From Conexibacter sp. CPCC 206217 (GTDB lineage Bacteria; Actinomycetota; Thermoleophilia; Solirubrobacterales; Solirubrobacteraceae), in the NCBI RefSeq assembly GCF_030646165.1, contig NZ_JAUTDO010000013.1, positions 58,606 through 122,605 of the forward strand: a DNA stretch of 64,000 nt, in the 5' to 3' direction. The notes under the pieces were generated by a model. It searched no databases. It was not told the origin of the DNA and saw only the letters and a list, made by a program, of their open reading frames with translations. Positions 24,116-31,607 of this stretch are shown here, one piece after another. A program made the translations under genes and the position numbers. Numbering within the stretch: position 1 is the first letter of the stretch; every line of letters starts with the position of its first letter.

Positions 24116-24996
24116 ACGTCCCGCCGCATGAAGACGAGCAGGGCAGCGATCAGGGAGGGGATGGCGTAGAGGGCGCAGACCCAGGCGGAGCGGACGATCG
24201 GGGCCCAGTCGACCGGCTCGCGCAGGAGGCCCTGCCAGGCGTCGAACTGGGTCGAGAGGAGGTAGGGGCGCAGGGCGTCGAGGCCGGAGATGATGCCGAC
24301 GATCTGCAGGACCAGCGACAGCATCAGGGCGCCGACGACGGCGGCCGCCGAGTTGCGGGTGACGGTCGAGAGCAGCAGCGCGATCGAGGCGATCGCGAAG
24401 ACCGGCAGCAGGTACGCGAGCAGCACGCCGCCGAGCAACAGCAGGCCGCGGCCGGTTGGGATCGAGGTGCCCGACAGCGAGGTGAGCGGGTCGAAGCCGT
24501 AGCGCAGACCGCCCAGCAGCAGGCCGGTGCCGGCGAACAACAGCAGCGCCGCCGTCGCGTAGGAGAACGACGCCAGCAGCTTCGCGACGAAGATCTGGTG
24601 GCGGTCGACCGAGCGCGTCAGGATCGTCTTCAGCGTGCCGTTGCCGTCCTCGTTGGCGACGATGTCGCCCGCCACGAGCGAGACGATCAGCGGGAACAGC
24701 CAGATCGAGCTGAACAGCAGCAGCACCGGCGGGACCGCCAACCCGGTCTCCGTCACGTAGCGGCCGAACGGCACCTCGTCGGGCCCGCCGCCGTTGGCGG
24801 CCAGCGCGGCGAGGAAGATGATCGGCACCAGCACCGCCGAGCCGAGCCCGAGGTACGTGCGCTTCTGCGCGCGCAGCTTCAGCAGCTCCCAGCGGTAGAC
24901 CGCGAACGTGGTGGGGCGGCGGACACGTGCGGCGGCAGCGATCGGAACAGTTTGCGTCTTCACGACAGGCTTCGCGATCGCTTCCGGCGTGCTCAT
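24103..24996 (-). CDS. ABC transporter permease (ABC-2 type)
   Basis: 297 residues with six predicted helices after a 35-residue cytoplasmic head. The segment AGDIVANEDGNGTLKTILTR is typical of ABC-2 permeases such as YhaP/NatB-like proteins. The start overlaps the ATPase stop (ATGA), so the two make one transporter, probably an exporter. It is downstream of a LolA-like protein and a histidine kinase in the same orientation, which suggests an envelope-stress or drug/peptide export module. Confidence 0.88.
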   Translation of the reverse strand: MSTPEAIAKPVVKTQTVPIAAAARVRRPTTFAVYRWELLKLRAQKRTYLGLGSAVLVPIIFLAALAANGGGPDEVPFGRYVTETGLAVPPVLLLFSSIWLFPLIVSLVAGDIVANEDGNGTLKTILTRSVDRHQIFVAKLLASFSYATAALLLFAGTGLLLGGLRYGFDPLTSLSGTSIPTGRGLLLLGGVLLAYLLPVFAIASIALLLSTVTRNSAAAVVGALMLSLVLQIVGIISGLDALRPYLLSTQFDAWQGLLREPVDWAPIVRSAWVCALYAIPSLIAALLVFMRRDVTGG

Positions 24997-25955
24997 GCCG
25001 CGGCCTCTGTCTCGTCGTCGCCCTCGGTCAGGCGGAAGAACAGCTCCTCCAGCGACGCCGCCGCCGGCACCAGCGCGAGCACCGCGATGTCTCTGCGCGC
25101 GAGCGCCAGCGTCAGCTGGGCGACCTCGCGCTCGTCGGCGGCGAACGTCAGGCCGTCGTGCGCGCGCAGCAGCTCGCTGACGCCCGGGCGGTAGGAGCAG
25201 ATGTCCCAGGCCGCGACGTCGTCGGTCGTGCGCAGGCGGTAGCGCTGGCCGGTCGAGTGCAGCAGCGCGTCGAGCGCGCCCTCGTAGATCACTCTGCCGG
25301 AGCGCACGATCGCGACGCGGTCGCACAGCTCCTCGACCTCGCCCATCAGGTGCGACGAGAGCAGCACCGTGATGCCGTCCGCGGCGAGCCGTCTGACCAG
25401 CTCGCGCATGTCGCGCATGCCGGCCGGATCGAGGCCCGTCGTCGGTTCGTCGAGCAGCAGCAGCCGCGGATCGCGCAGCAGCGCCGCGCCGATCCCGAGC
25501 CGCTGCTTCATGCCGTGCGAATAGCCCTTCACCTTGTCGCCGTCGCGGCCCGCGAGCCCCACGGTCGTGAGCGCGTCGTCGATCCGGTCGGCGGCGTCGC
25601 CGCCGTCCAGCGCGGCCATCAGCTCGAGGTTGCGCCGCCCCGACAGGTACGGGTAGAAGCGCGGCGCCTCGACGAACCCGGCGACGCCGTCCAGCGCCGC
25701 CGCGCCCTCCTCCAGCGGGTCGCGGCCGAACAGCCGCGCGACGCCCTCGTCGGGCCGGATCAGCCCGAGCAGCATCCGCAGCGACGTCGTCTTGCCCGCC
25801 CCGTTGGGGCCGAGATAGCCGTAGACGGTGCCGGCGTCGACGGTCAGGTCGACGTGGTCGACGGCGGTCACGTGGTCGTAGCGCTTGACGAGGCCGCGCG
25901 CCTCGATCGGTGGCGCGGCGGTGGCCGTGGCGGGGGCGTGGGCGACGGCGGTCAT
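24993..25955 (-). CDS. ABC transporter ATPase
   Basis: 320 residues. Walker A GPNGAGKTTSL, signature KGYSHGMKQRLGIG, Walker B LLLLDEPTTGLDP and the H-loop LLSSHLM are all present. The C-terminal part (about 225-320) is an extension seen in ABC-2 exporters of the CcmA/DrrA group. An 11-residue Ala/Thr lead precedes the domain. The gene abuts the LolA-like gene (stop at 25956) and overlaps the permease gene. Confidence 0.93.
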   Translation of the reverse strand: MTAVAHAPATATAAPPIEARGLVKRYDHVTAVDHVDLTVDAGTVYGYLGPNGAGKTTSLRMLLGLIRPDEGVARLFGRDPLEEGAAALDGVAGFVEAPRFYPYLSGRRNLELMAALDGGDAADRIDDALTTVGLAGRDGDKVKGYSHGMKQRLGIGAALLRDPRLLLLDEPTTGLDPAGMRDMRELVRRLAADGITVLLSSHLMGEVEELCDRVAIVRSGRVIYEGALDALLHSTGQRYRLRTTDDVAAWDICSYRPGVSELLRAHDGLTFAADEREVAQLTLALARRDIAVLALVPAAASLEELFFRLTEGDDETEAAA

Positions 25956-27197
25956 CTAGCGCAGCTCCCGCGCCGCCGTCTCGGCCGCCTGCGGGCCGAC
26001 GGATCCGATCACGACGTGGCTGACGCCGTCGCGCCGGAACGTCACGGCGGTGCCGAGCGCGGTCGCCAGCTCGGCGCCGGTCGCGCCGTCGATGTTCACC
26101 TGCGGCAGCTGCAGCGCGTGCGCGCCGCCGCCGGCATCGCCGCCGGACGCCGCGCCGAGCAGCCCTCTGTCGCTCTCGGTCTGGATCACGACGAGTCCGC
26201 CGAGACCCTCGCCGTACGTCATGACCGCGGCCGGGTTGCCGTCGGGGCGCGCGAGCCAGACGGCACGTCGCGGCAGGCCGGCGAGCGTCGCGGGGGCCGA
26301 CAGCGTGAACGGCAGTTGGGCCTGCACCGCTCTGACGCCGTGGATCGCGCCCTTCTCGACACCGGGCGCCGCCGGCGCACCGTGCGTGTCGTCGGGTCCG
26401 CTGTGGTGGTCGGCGCCGAGCTCGGGCGTGAGGTCGACGACTCTCGCGTCCGACGGCGTCTGCGCGTCGAGGTCGTCCGCATCCAACTCGCCGTAGGAGA
26501 CGTCGGTGGCGCTCAGCTCCAGCACCGGGTCGTCCTGGCCCTCGGCGTAGACCGCCGCGCGCAGCGGCACGCCGTTGGCGGCGTCCCATGCGAGCGTCGC
26601 GGCGCCGAGCAGCCCGCCGGCGTCCTTCGGCGCGATCCGCACCGAGTAGCTCGGGCGCCCGGCGACGTTGACCGGATCCGGGCCGGCGACGTCCCAGCGC
26701 TGCGCGAGCCGCTCGAGTCCGCGTCTGATCGCGTCCAACGACGGCGGCGCGGTCTCCTTCGGCCCAGCGCCGTCGGCCGCCTGCGCGGGGAGCGCGACGC
26801 GGAACGCGGTGTTCGAGGCGGCGTCGTACATCGTCAGCGTGTCGCCGTCGGAGACGACCTGCGCGTCGCCGCGGTCGGACTGCAGCTCCAGCCGGAAGCG
26901 GCCGTCGCTGGCCCACCAGAGGCGGCCCGACGCGCCCGACAGCAGCGGCGAGGCCGCGCTCGCCGGCATCGCGCCGGACGGGATCAGCCGGTTGGTGAAC
27001 TCGATCCGCGCGCTGATGCCCTTGACCTGCGGCGCGGCGAGCGCCTCGCGCACGGCGAACGCCAGCGAGGTGCGCGGCGGCACGGCGCCGCTGCCGCCGA
27101 TCGCGGCCTGGGCGATGCCGGCGCCGGCGATCAGCACGACGAGGCCGGCGATGATCGCGGTCAGTTTGCGGGTCGAAAGCGTCCGGAGGCGGTTCAT
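25956..27197 (-). CDS. LolA-like exported protein
   Basis: 413 residues. An N-terminal helix (about 12-32, AIIAGLVVLIAGAGIAQA) serves as signal or anchor. The following region (40-230) has the LolA/LppX-type half-barrel pattern with RLWWASDGRFRLELQSDRGD and DGDTLTMYDAASNTAFRVAL, as in proteins annotated as outer membrane lipoprotein-sorting or DUF2092 proteins. The C-terminal part contains RRAVWLARPDGNPAAVMTYG. In actinobacteria such proteins bind lipids or sense the envelope. It overlaps the histidine kinase gene by 4 bases (ATGA). Confidence 0.75.
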   Translation of the reverse strand: MNRLRTLSTRKLTAIIAGLVVLIAGAGIAQAAIGGSGAVPPRTSLAFAVREALAAPQVKGISARIEFTNRLIPSGAMPASAASPLLSGASGRLWWASDGRFRLELQSDRGDAQVVSDGDTLTMYDAASNTAFRVALPAQAADGAGPKETAPPSLDAIRRGLERLAQRWDVAGPDPVNVAGRPSYSVRIAPKDAGGLLGAATLAWDAANGVPLRAAVYAEGQDDPVLELSATDVSYGELDADDLDAQTPSDARVVDLTPELGADHHSGPDDTHGAPAAPGVEKGAIHGVRAVQAQLPFTLSAPATLAGLPRRAVWLARPDGNPAAVMTYGEGLGGLVVIQTESDRGLLGAASGGDAGGGAHALQLPQVNIDGATGAELATALGTAVTFRRDGVSHVVIGSVGPQAAETAARELR

Positions 27198-28597
27198 GAG
27201 GCGTGGTCCTTCGCGTCGGGGGACGCTGGAGTTGTATGCCCGTTCTTTGAGAGATCCTTGAGAGGCAGTTCGAGCGTGAACGTCGCGCCGCTGACGGAGG
27301 CGCCGCCGCCGTGGCGCTCCGCCGTCGCGCGCACGATCGCCAGCCCGAGGCCGGAGCCGCCTGGCGCGGCGCGCTCGCCGCGCCAGAAGCGCTGGAAGGC
27401 GCGCTCGCCCTCCGTCGCGGTGAGCCCCGCGCCGGCGTCGGAGACCGACACGCGCGCGGTGCTCGCGCCGCCCGCGACGGCGATCTCGATCGCGCTGCCG
27501 GTCGGCCCGTGCTGCTCGGCGTTCTCGACGAGGTTGCGCAGCGCGCGCTCCAGCGCGGCGTGCTCGCCGCGCACGAGCGCGCGTCCACCGGTGGTCGCCA
27601 CGCTCGCCCGCGGATGATCCCGCGCGACCGTCCGCGCCAGCTCCGCGAGGTCGACCGTCTCGGCGGTCGCGGCGCCCGGTCGCGCGGCCGCGTCCTCGCG
27701 CGCGAGCGCCAGCAGGTCGTCGAGCAGCTCCGTCAGGCGCGCGGCGTCGGCCTCGATGTCGGCGAGCGCCTCCGCGTCGGCGCCGTGGCGTGCGACGAAG
27801 GCGGCGTTGCCGCGCAGCGCGGTCAGCGGCGTGCGCAGCTCGTGCGAGGCGTCGTCGACGAAGCGCCGCTCGCGGGCACGGGCGTGCGCGAGCGAGTCGA
27901 GCATCGCGTTGAGCGTCGCGGTGAGGCGGCCGACCTCGTCCGCCCCCGGAGTTCCCAACCGCCGCGCCGGATCTCCCGTCCGCGCGATCGCCTCCGCGTC
28001 CTCGGTCAGGCGCGTGAGCGGGCGCAGCGCGCGGCGCGTCAGCAGGATCGCGAGCAGGCCGGCGAGCGCGGCCGCCAGCAGCGCCGCGATCAGCACGAGC
28101 GTGTGCAGCGGGCCGAGCGTGTCGTCGATCGACTGCGTCGTGCCCGCGACCGCGACCGCGCCGCCGGCCGCCTCGCCGCCGCCGAGCGCGGGCAGCGGGG
28201 CGGCGTAGACGCGCAGCGGCTCGTCGCCGAGCTGCTCGTCCTCGAATCCGCTGACGCGCTCGTTCACTGCTCTGGCGAGCGCTCGCCCCTCCGGCAGCAC
28301 GCGTCCGCCGAGCGCGCCGGAGCGCGCGACGATCCGTCCCTGCGCGTCGATCACCTGCACGTACGCGGCGCTCGTCCCGACGCGCCCTTCCAGCACGCCG
28401 GCGGCGGTCACGAGTCTCGGCGTCGTCGCGACCAGCCGCGAGACCTCGACGGCGCGGTCGCGCAGACCGTCGTCGAGCGAGCGGTGCAGTTGGCGGTCGA
28501 CGAGCGTCACGGTCGCCGCGCCCAGCAGCGCCACCGCGATCGCGATCGCGAGCGCCGCTGCGAGCGCGACGCGCACGCGCAGCGAGAGGCGGGACAT
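27194..28597 (-). CDS. Sensor histidine kinase
   Basis: 467 residues. Two membrane helices (about 8-30 and 165-190) flank an extracytoplasmic sensor. A HAMP domain (about 190-240) is followed by the phospho-acceptor region HELRTPLTALRGNAAF and an ATPase domain with NLVENAEQHGPTG (N box) and GSGLGLAIV (G box). The likely partner regulator lies 2.2 kb away at 30769-31434 on the same strand, beyond a cassette of opposite orientation. Start chosen at MSRLSLRVRV; a longer frame to 28642 runs into the divergent promoter. Confidence 0.93.
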   Translation of the reverse strand: MSRLSLRVRVALAAALAIAIAVALLGAATVTLVDRQLHRSLDDGLRDRAVEVSRLVATTPRLVTAAGVLEGRVGTSAAYVQVIDAQGRIVARSGALGGRVLPEGRALARAVNERVSGFEDEQLGDEPLRVYAAPLPALGGGEAAGGAVAVAGTTQSIDDTLGPLHTLVLIAALLAAALAGLLAILLTRRALRPLTRLTEDAEAIARTGDPARRLGTPGADEVGRLTATLNAMLDSLAHARARERRFVDDASHELRTPLTALRGNAAFVARHGADAEALADIEADAARLTELLDDLLALAREDAAARPGAATAETVDLAELARTVARDHPRASVATTGGRALVRGEHAALERALRNLVENAEQHGPTGSAIEIAVAGGASTARVSVSDAGAGLTATEGERAFQRFWRGERAAPGGSGLGLAIVRATAERHGGGASVSGATFTLELPLKDLSKNGHTTPASPDAKDHAS

Positions 28598-28616
28598 GGT
28601 GGAAAAGCGTACCCGG

Positions 28617-28642
28617 TTGACACCAAACCCCGTTCGTGTCAA
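28617..28642. promoter_or_regulatory. Inverted repeat between kinase and alkB genes
   Basis: TTGACAC (28617-28623) and GTGTCAA (28636-28642) are perfect inverted arms 12 bases apart in the divergent promoter region; GGTTGAC recurs at 28661-28667. A likely operator for the TetR protein encoded at the end of the alkB unit. The left arm could also serve as a -35 box. Confidence 0.5.
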
Positions 28643-28688
28643 TCTTGCATACGCAGAGTCGGTTGACGACTACCGAGGAGACGCGGGC

Positions 28689-29942
28689 ATGTCATCTGTT
28701 GCGCACGCGCACGGCGACGACGGGCATCACCACCACCATCACGACGACGACGGCGTCGAGCTGACGCCCGCGACGTGGAAGGACGGCAAGCGCTACGCCT
28801 GGCTGCTCGGCCTCCTGATCCCGACGCTGCCGTTCCTCGCCTACGGGCTGGTCGAGCTGACCGGCGTCGGCCTCTTCTGGTTCTTCGGGCCGATCCTCGT
28901 GTTCGCGATCTTCCCGCTGCTCGACCTGCTCGTCGGGCTCGACGCGACCAACCCGCCCGACTCCGTGATCAAGTGGCTGGAGCAGGACCGCTACTACCGC
29001 TGGTGCACCTACGCGTACATCCCCGTGCAGTACGCGGGCCTGGTGTTCGCCTGCTGGCTGTGGTCGGGCGGCGACCTCACGACGGTCGACTCGATCGGCC
29101 TCGCGCTGACGATGGCGATGGTCAGCGGGATCGCGATCAACACCGCCCACGAGCTGGGCCACAAGCGCGCGAGCATGGAGCGCTGGCTGTCGAAGGTCGC
29201 GCTCGCGCAGAGCGGCTACGGCCACTTCTTCATCGAGCACAACCGCGGCCACCACGTCCGCGTCGCGACGCGGGAGGACCCCGCCAGCTCACGCCTGGGC
29301 GAGTCGTTCTGGGCCTTCCTGCCGCGCACCGTCAAGGGCAGTCTGACGTCGAGCTGGGAGCTGGAGTGCGTGCGCCTGGACCGCATGGGCGCACGCCACT
29401 TCAGCCTCAAGAACGACATCGTCAACGCGTGGCTGATGACGCTCGTGCTGTTCGGCGTGCTGACGGCGGTCTTCGGCTGGGTCGTGCTGCCGTACCTGAT
29501 CGTGCAGGCGGTGCTGGGCTTCTCGCTGCTGGAGGTCGTCAACTACCTCGAGCACTACGGGCTGCGGCGCGACAGACGCGAGGACGGCCGCTACGAGCGC
29601 ACGCGCCCGGAGCACAGCTGGAACTCCAACAACGTCGCGTCCAACGTGCTGCTCTACCACCTGCAGCGCCACAGCGACCATCACGCCAACCCGATGCGCC
29701 GCTACCAGGCGCTGCGCCACATGGACGACGCGCCGCAGCTGCCGACGGGCTACGCCGGGATGATCGTGCTCGCGACCGTGCCGCCGGCGTGGCGCCGCGT
29801 GATGGACCGGCGCCTGCTGGAGCACTACGGCGGCGACGTGACGCGCGCGAACATCCAGCCGCGCAAGCGGGAGCAGATCTTGAAGCGCTATGGCGGCAGG
29901 GGTACTGCCGGCGCGCCCGGGGCGGCGGAGGCGGCAGCGTGA
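28689..29942 (+). CDS. alkB: Alkane 1-monooxygenase
   Basis: 417 residues with six predicted helices. All AlkB histidine motifs are present: HELGHK (about 153), EHNRGHHVRVATREDP (about 183), NYLEHYGL (about 285) and LQRHSDHHAN (about 325), which hold the di-iron site that oxidises the terminal methyl of n-alkanes. The N-terminus is odd: HAHGDDGHHHHHHDDDG within the first 22 residues, a natural His/Asp cluster. GAGGAG lies before the ATG at 28689. Rubredoxin and TetR genes follow with overlap or close spacing, the standard alk gene order. Confidence 0.97.
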   Translation: MSSVAHAHGDDGHHHHHHDDDGVELTPATWKDGKRYAWLLGLLIPTLPFLAYGLVELTGVGLFWFFGPILVFAIFPLLDLLVGLDATNPPDSVIKWLEQDRYYRWCTYAYIPVQYAGLVFACWLWSGGDLTTVDSIGLALTMAMVSGIAINTAHELGHKRASMERWLSKVALAQSGYGHFFIEHNRGHHVRVATREDPASSRLGESFWAFLPRTVKGSLTSSWELECVRLDRMGARHFSLKNDIVNAWLMTLVLFGVLTAVFGWVVLPYLIVQAVLGFSLLEVVNYLEHYGLRRDRREDGRYERTRPEHSWNSNNVASNVLLYHLQRHSDHHANPMRRYQALRHMDDAPQLPTGYAGMIVLATVPPAWRRVMDRRLLEHYGGDVTRANIQPRKREQILKRYGGRGTAGAPGAAEAAA

Positions 29943-30103
29943 GCGCCTTCCGCTGCCCCGGCTGCGGCTACGTCTACGACGAGGCTGCCGGCCACCCGCG
30001 CGAGGGCTTCCCGCCCGGGACCGCGTGGAGCGAGGTACCCGACGACTGGGCCTGTCCGGACTGCGGCGTACGCGACAAGGTCGACTTCGAACCCGACGAA
30101 TGA
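29939..30103 (+). CDS. Rubredoxin
   Basis: 54 residues, standard length. Two iron-binding CxxCG motifs: FRCPGCGYVYDE and WACPDCGVRDK. It carries electrons from rubredoxin reductase to AlkB. It begins at GTG overlapping the alkB stop (GTGA). No rubredoxin reductase gene is adjacent, so it must be elsewhere. Confidence 0.96.
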   Translation: MSAFRCPGCGYVYDEAAGHPREGFPPGTAWSEVPDDWACPDCGVRDKVDFEPDE

Positions 30104-30138
30104 GGACGACGGGGGGCGCGGCTGGCACCATTGGGGCG

Positions 30139-30744
30139 ATGCCACCGGCTCGCACCCCCTACGCCGTCGCCGCGCGCGAGCTGCTGCGCGACACGCTCTT
30201 CGACGCCGCGCGCGACGCGATGCAGGAGCGCCCGTGGGCGGAGGTGACGATGGCCGAGGTCGCCGCCGCGGCCGGTGTCAGCCGCCAGACGCTCTACAAG
30301 GAGTTCGGTTCCCGTGACGAGTTCGCGCAGCTGTTCGTCGTGCGCGAGGGCACGCGCTTCCTCGAGGCCGTCGAGCAGGCCGTCCGCGCCCACCTCGACG
30401 ACCCGCGCACGGCGCTCTCCGCTGCGCTCGGCGTCTTCCTGACCGCCGCCGCCGAGGACCCGCTCGTGCGCACATTGCTGACCGACGACGGTACCGGCGG
30501 CATGCTCCCGCTCGTCACGACCCAGTCCCAGCCGGTCGTCGCGTTCGCCTCGCTGCGCCTGACCGAGGTGATCCACGACGGCTGGCCGCAGGTCGCCCGC
30601 GCCGACGCCGAGCTGCTCGCCGAATGCCTCGTGCGCCTCGCGATCAGCTACGCGATGCTCCCGAAGGATCCGCCCGACGCGGCGATCACGACCGTGATGA
30701 CGCTGATCGAGCCGTACATCGAGCGGGCGCTGGCGCGTCCGTAG
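30139..30744 (+). CDS. TetR-family regulator of the alk cassette
   Basis: 201 residues. The helix-turn-helix MAEVAAAAGVSRQTLYKEFG is preceded by YAVAARELLRDTLFDAARDA. The C-terminal domain should bind an alkane, fatty acid or derivative. Genes of this kind follow alkB-rubredoxin in many actinobacteria and repress the unit. The ATG at 30139 is used; an ATG at 30100 overlapping the rubredoxin stop would add 13 residues and cannot be excluded. The inverted repeat at 28617-28642 is the candidate operator. Confidence 0.9.
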   Translation: MPPARTPYAVAARELLRDTLFDAARDAMQERPWAEVTMAEVAAAAGVSRQTLYKEFGSRDEFAQLFVVREGTRFLEAVEQAVRAHLDDPRTALSAALGVFLTAAAEDPLVRTLLTDDGTGGMLPLVTTQSQPVVAFASLRLTEVIHDGWPQVARADAELLAECLVRLAISYAMLPKDPPDAAITTVMTLIEPYIERALARP

Positions 30745-30768
30745 CGGCGAGGGGGCGACGAGCGGCGC

Positions 30769-31434
30769 TCACGCGTCGAGCCGGAACCCGACGCCCCGCA
30801 CCGTGCGGATCAGCGGCGGGTCGGCGAGCTTTCTGCGCAGGTAGGCGACGTAGCGGTCGACGACGTTGGGCTGGGCCTCCAGCTCGCCGCCCCAGACCTC
30901 CTCGAGCGCGCGCTCGCGCGTGACCACGGCGCGCGGGTCGCGCAGCAGCAGGGCGAGCAGCTCGGCTTCGCGCGGCGTCAGTTCGAGGTCGCGGCCGGCG
31001 CGCTCGCCGCGGCCATCCGCCAGATCGAGCGTCACGTCGGCGAAGGCGAGCAGGTCGGGCACCGCGCGCCCGCGCCGCAGCAGCGCGCGCAGGCGGGCGC
31101 TCAGCTCCTCGGTCGCGAACGGCTTGACGAGGTAGTCGTCGGCGCCGGCGTCGAGCCCGGCGACGCGGTCGGAGACGGCGTCGCGCGCGGTCAGCAGCAG
31201 GATCGGCGTCGCGAGGCCCTTGCCGCGCAGCCGCCGCGCGACCGCGAGGCCGTCCATCCCCGGCATCGCGACGTCGAGCACGACGACGTCCGGGACCGAC
31301 TGCTCGACGGCCGCGAGCGCCGCGCCGCCGTCGGCCGCGGAGCGCACGTCGAAGCCCTCGGCGCTGAGCGTCCGCGCGAGCATGCGGCGCACGGGGGCGT
31401 CGTCGTCGACGACGAGCACGGTCGGGAGGGACAT
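30769..31434 (-). CDS. Response regulator, OmpR/PhoB family
   Basis: 221 residues. The receiver domain has the acidic pair VDDD, the phospho-acceptor Asp in VVVLDVAMPGMDG and Lys in YLVKPF. The winged helix DNA-binding domain (about 125-221) contains ELTPREAELLALLLRDPRAV and RTVRGVGFRLD. It resembles MprA/PrrA-type actinobacterial regulators. It lies on the same strand as the histidine kinase at 27194-28597, which I take to be its partner. Start at MSLPTVLVVDDD; the longer frame is basic and unlike the family. Confidence 0.93.
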   Translation of the reverse strand: MSLPTVLVVDDDAPVRRMLARTLSAEGFDVRSAADGGAALAAVEQSVPDVVVLDVAMPGMDGLAVARRLRGKGLATPILLLTARDAVSDRVAGLDAGADDYLVKPFATEELSARLRALLRRGRAVPDLLAFADVTLDLADGRGERAGRDLELTPREAELLALLLRDPRAVVTRERALEEVWGGELEAQPNVVDRYVAYLRRKLADPPLIRTVRGVGFRLDA

Positions 31435-31553
31435 GCGGGGAGCGTAGTCCGCGCGGATCGCGCGGTCGGTACGGGAGGCCGCACCGACCGCGCGCCTGCC
31501 GGTTGCCGCCGGCTGCGCGTTCGTGCGTCGTCCCAACACACGCGACATGCATC

Positions 31554-31581
31554 TTAGGGTAACCTAATAAAGGCACCCTTA
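31554..31581. promoter_or_regulatory. DtxR/IdeR-like iron box upstream of the FG-GAP gene
   Basis: TTAGGGTAACCTAA (31554-31567) sits in a 19-base window (31549-31567) that matches the IdeR/DtxR consensus TTAGGTTAGGCTAACCTAA at 14 of 19 positions by my count. A weaker inverted copy, TAAAGGCACCCTTA, follows directly (31568-31581). It lies 27-54 bases before the gene at 31608. The same kind of tandem site precedes the iron-uptake genes at 36763. Confidence 0.65.
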
Positions 31582-31607
31582 CGAACTCCCGAAGGCGCTC
31601 CTCACCC

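Noticed and set aside
28698..28745. His-rich start of AlkB as a vector-derived tag
   Set aside because: The cluster is irregular (HAHGDDG before six His, then Asp), in natural context with a normal ribosome site and chromosomal neighbours.
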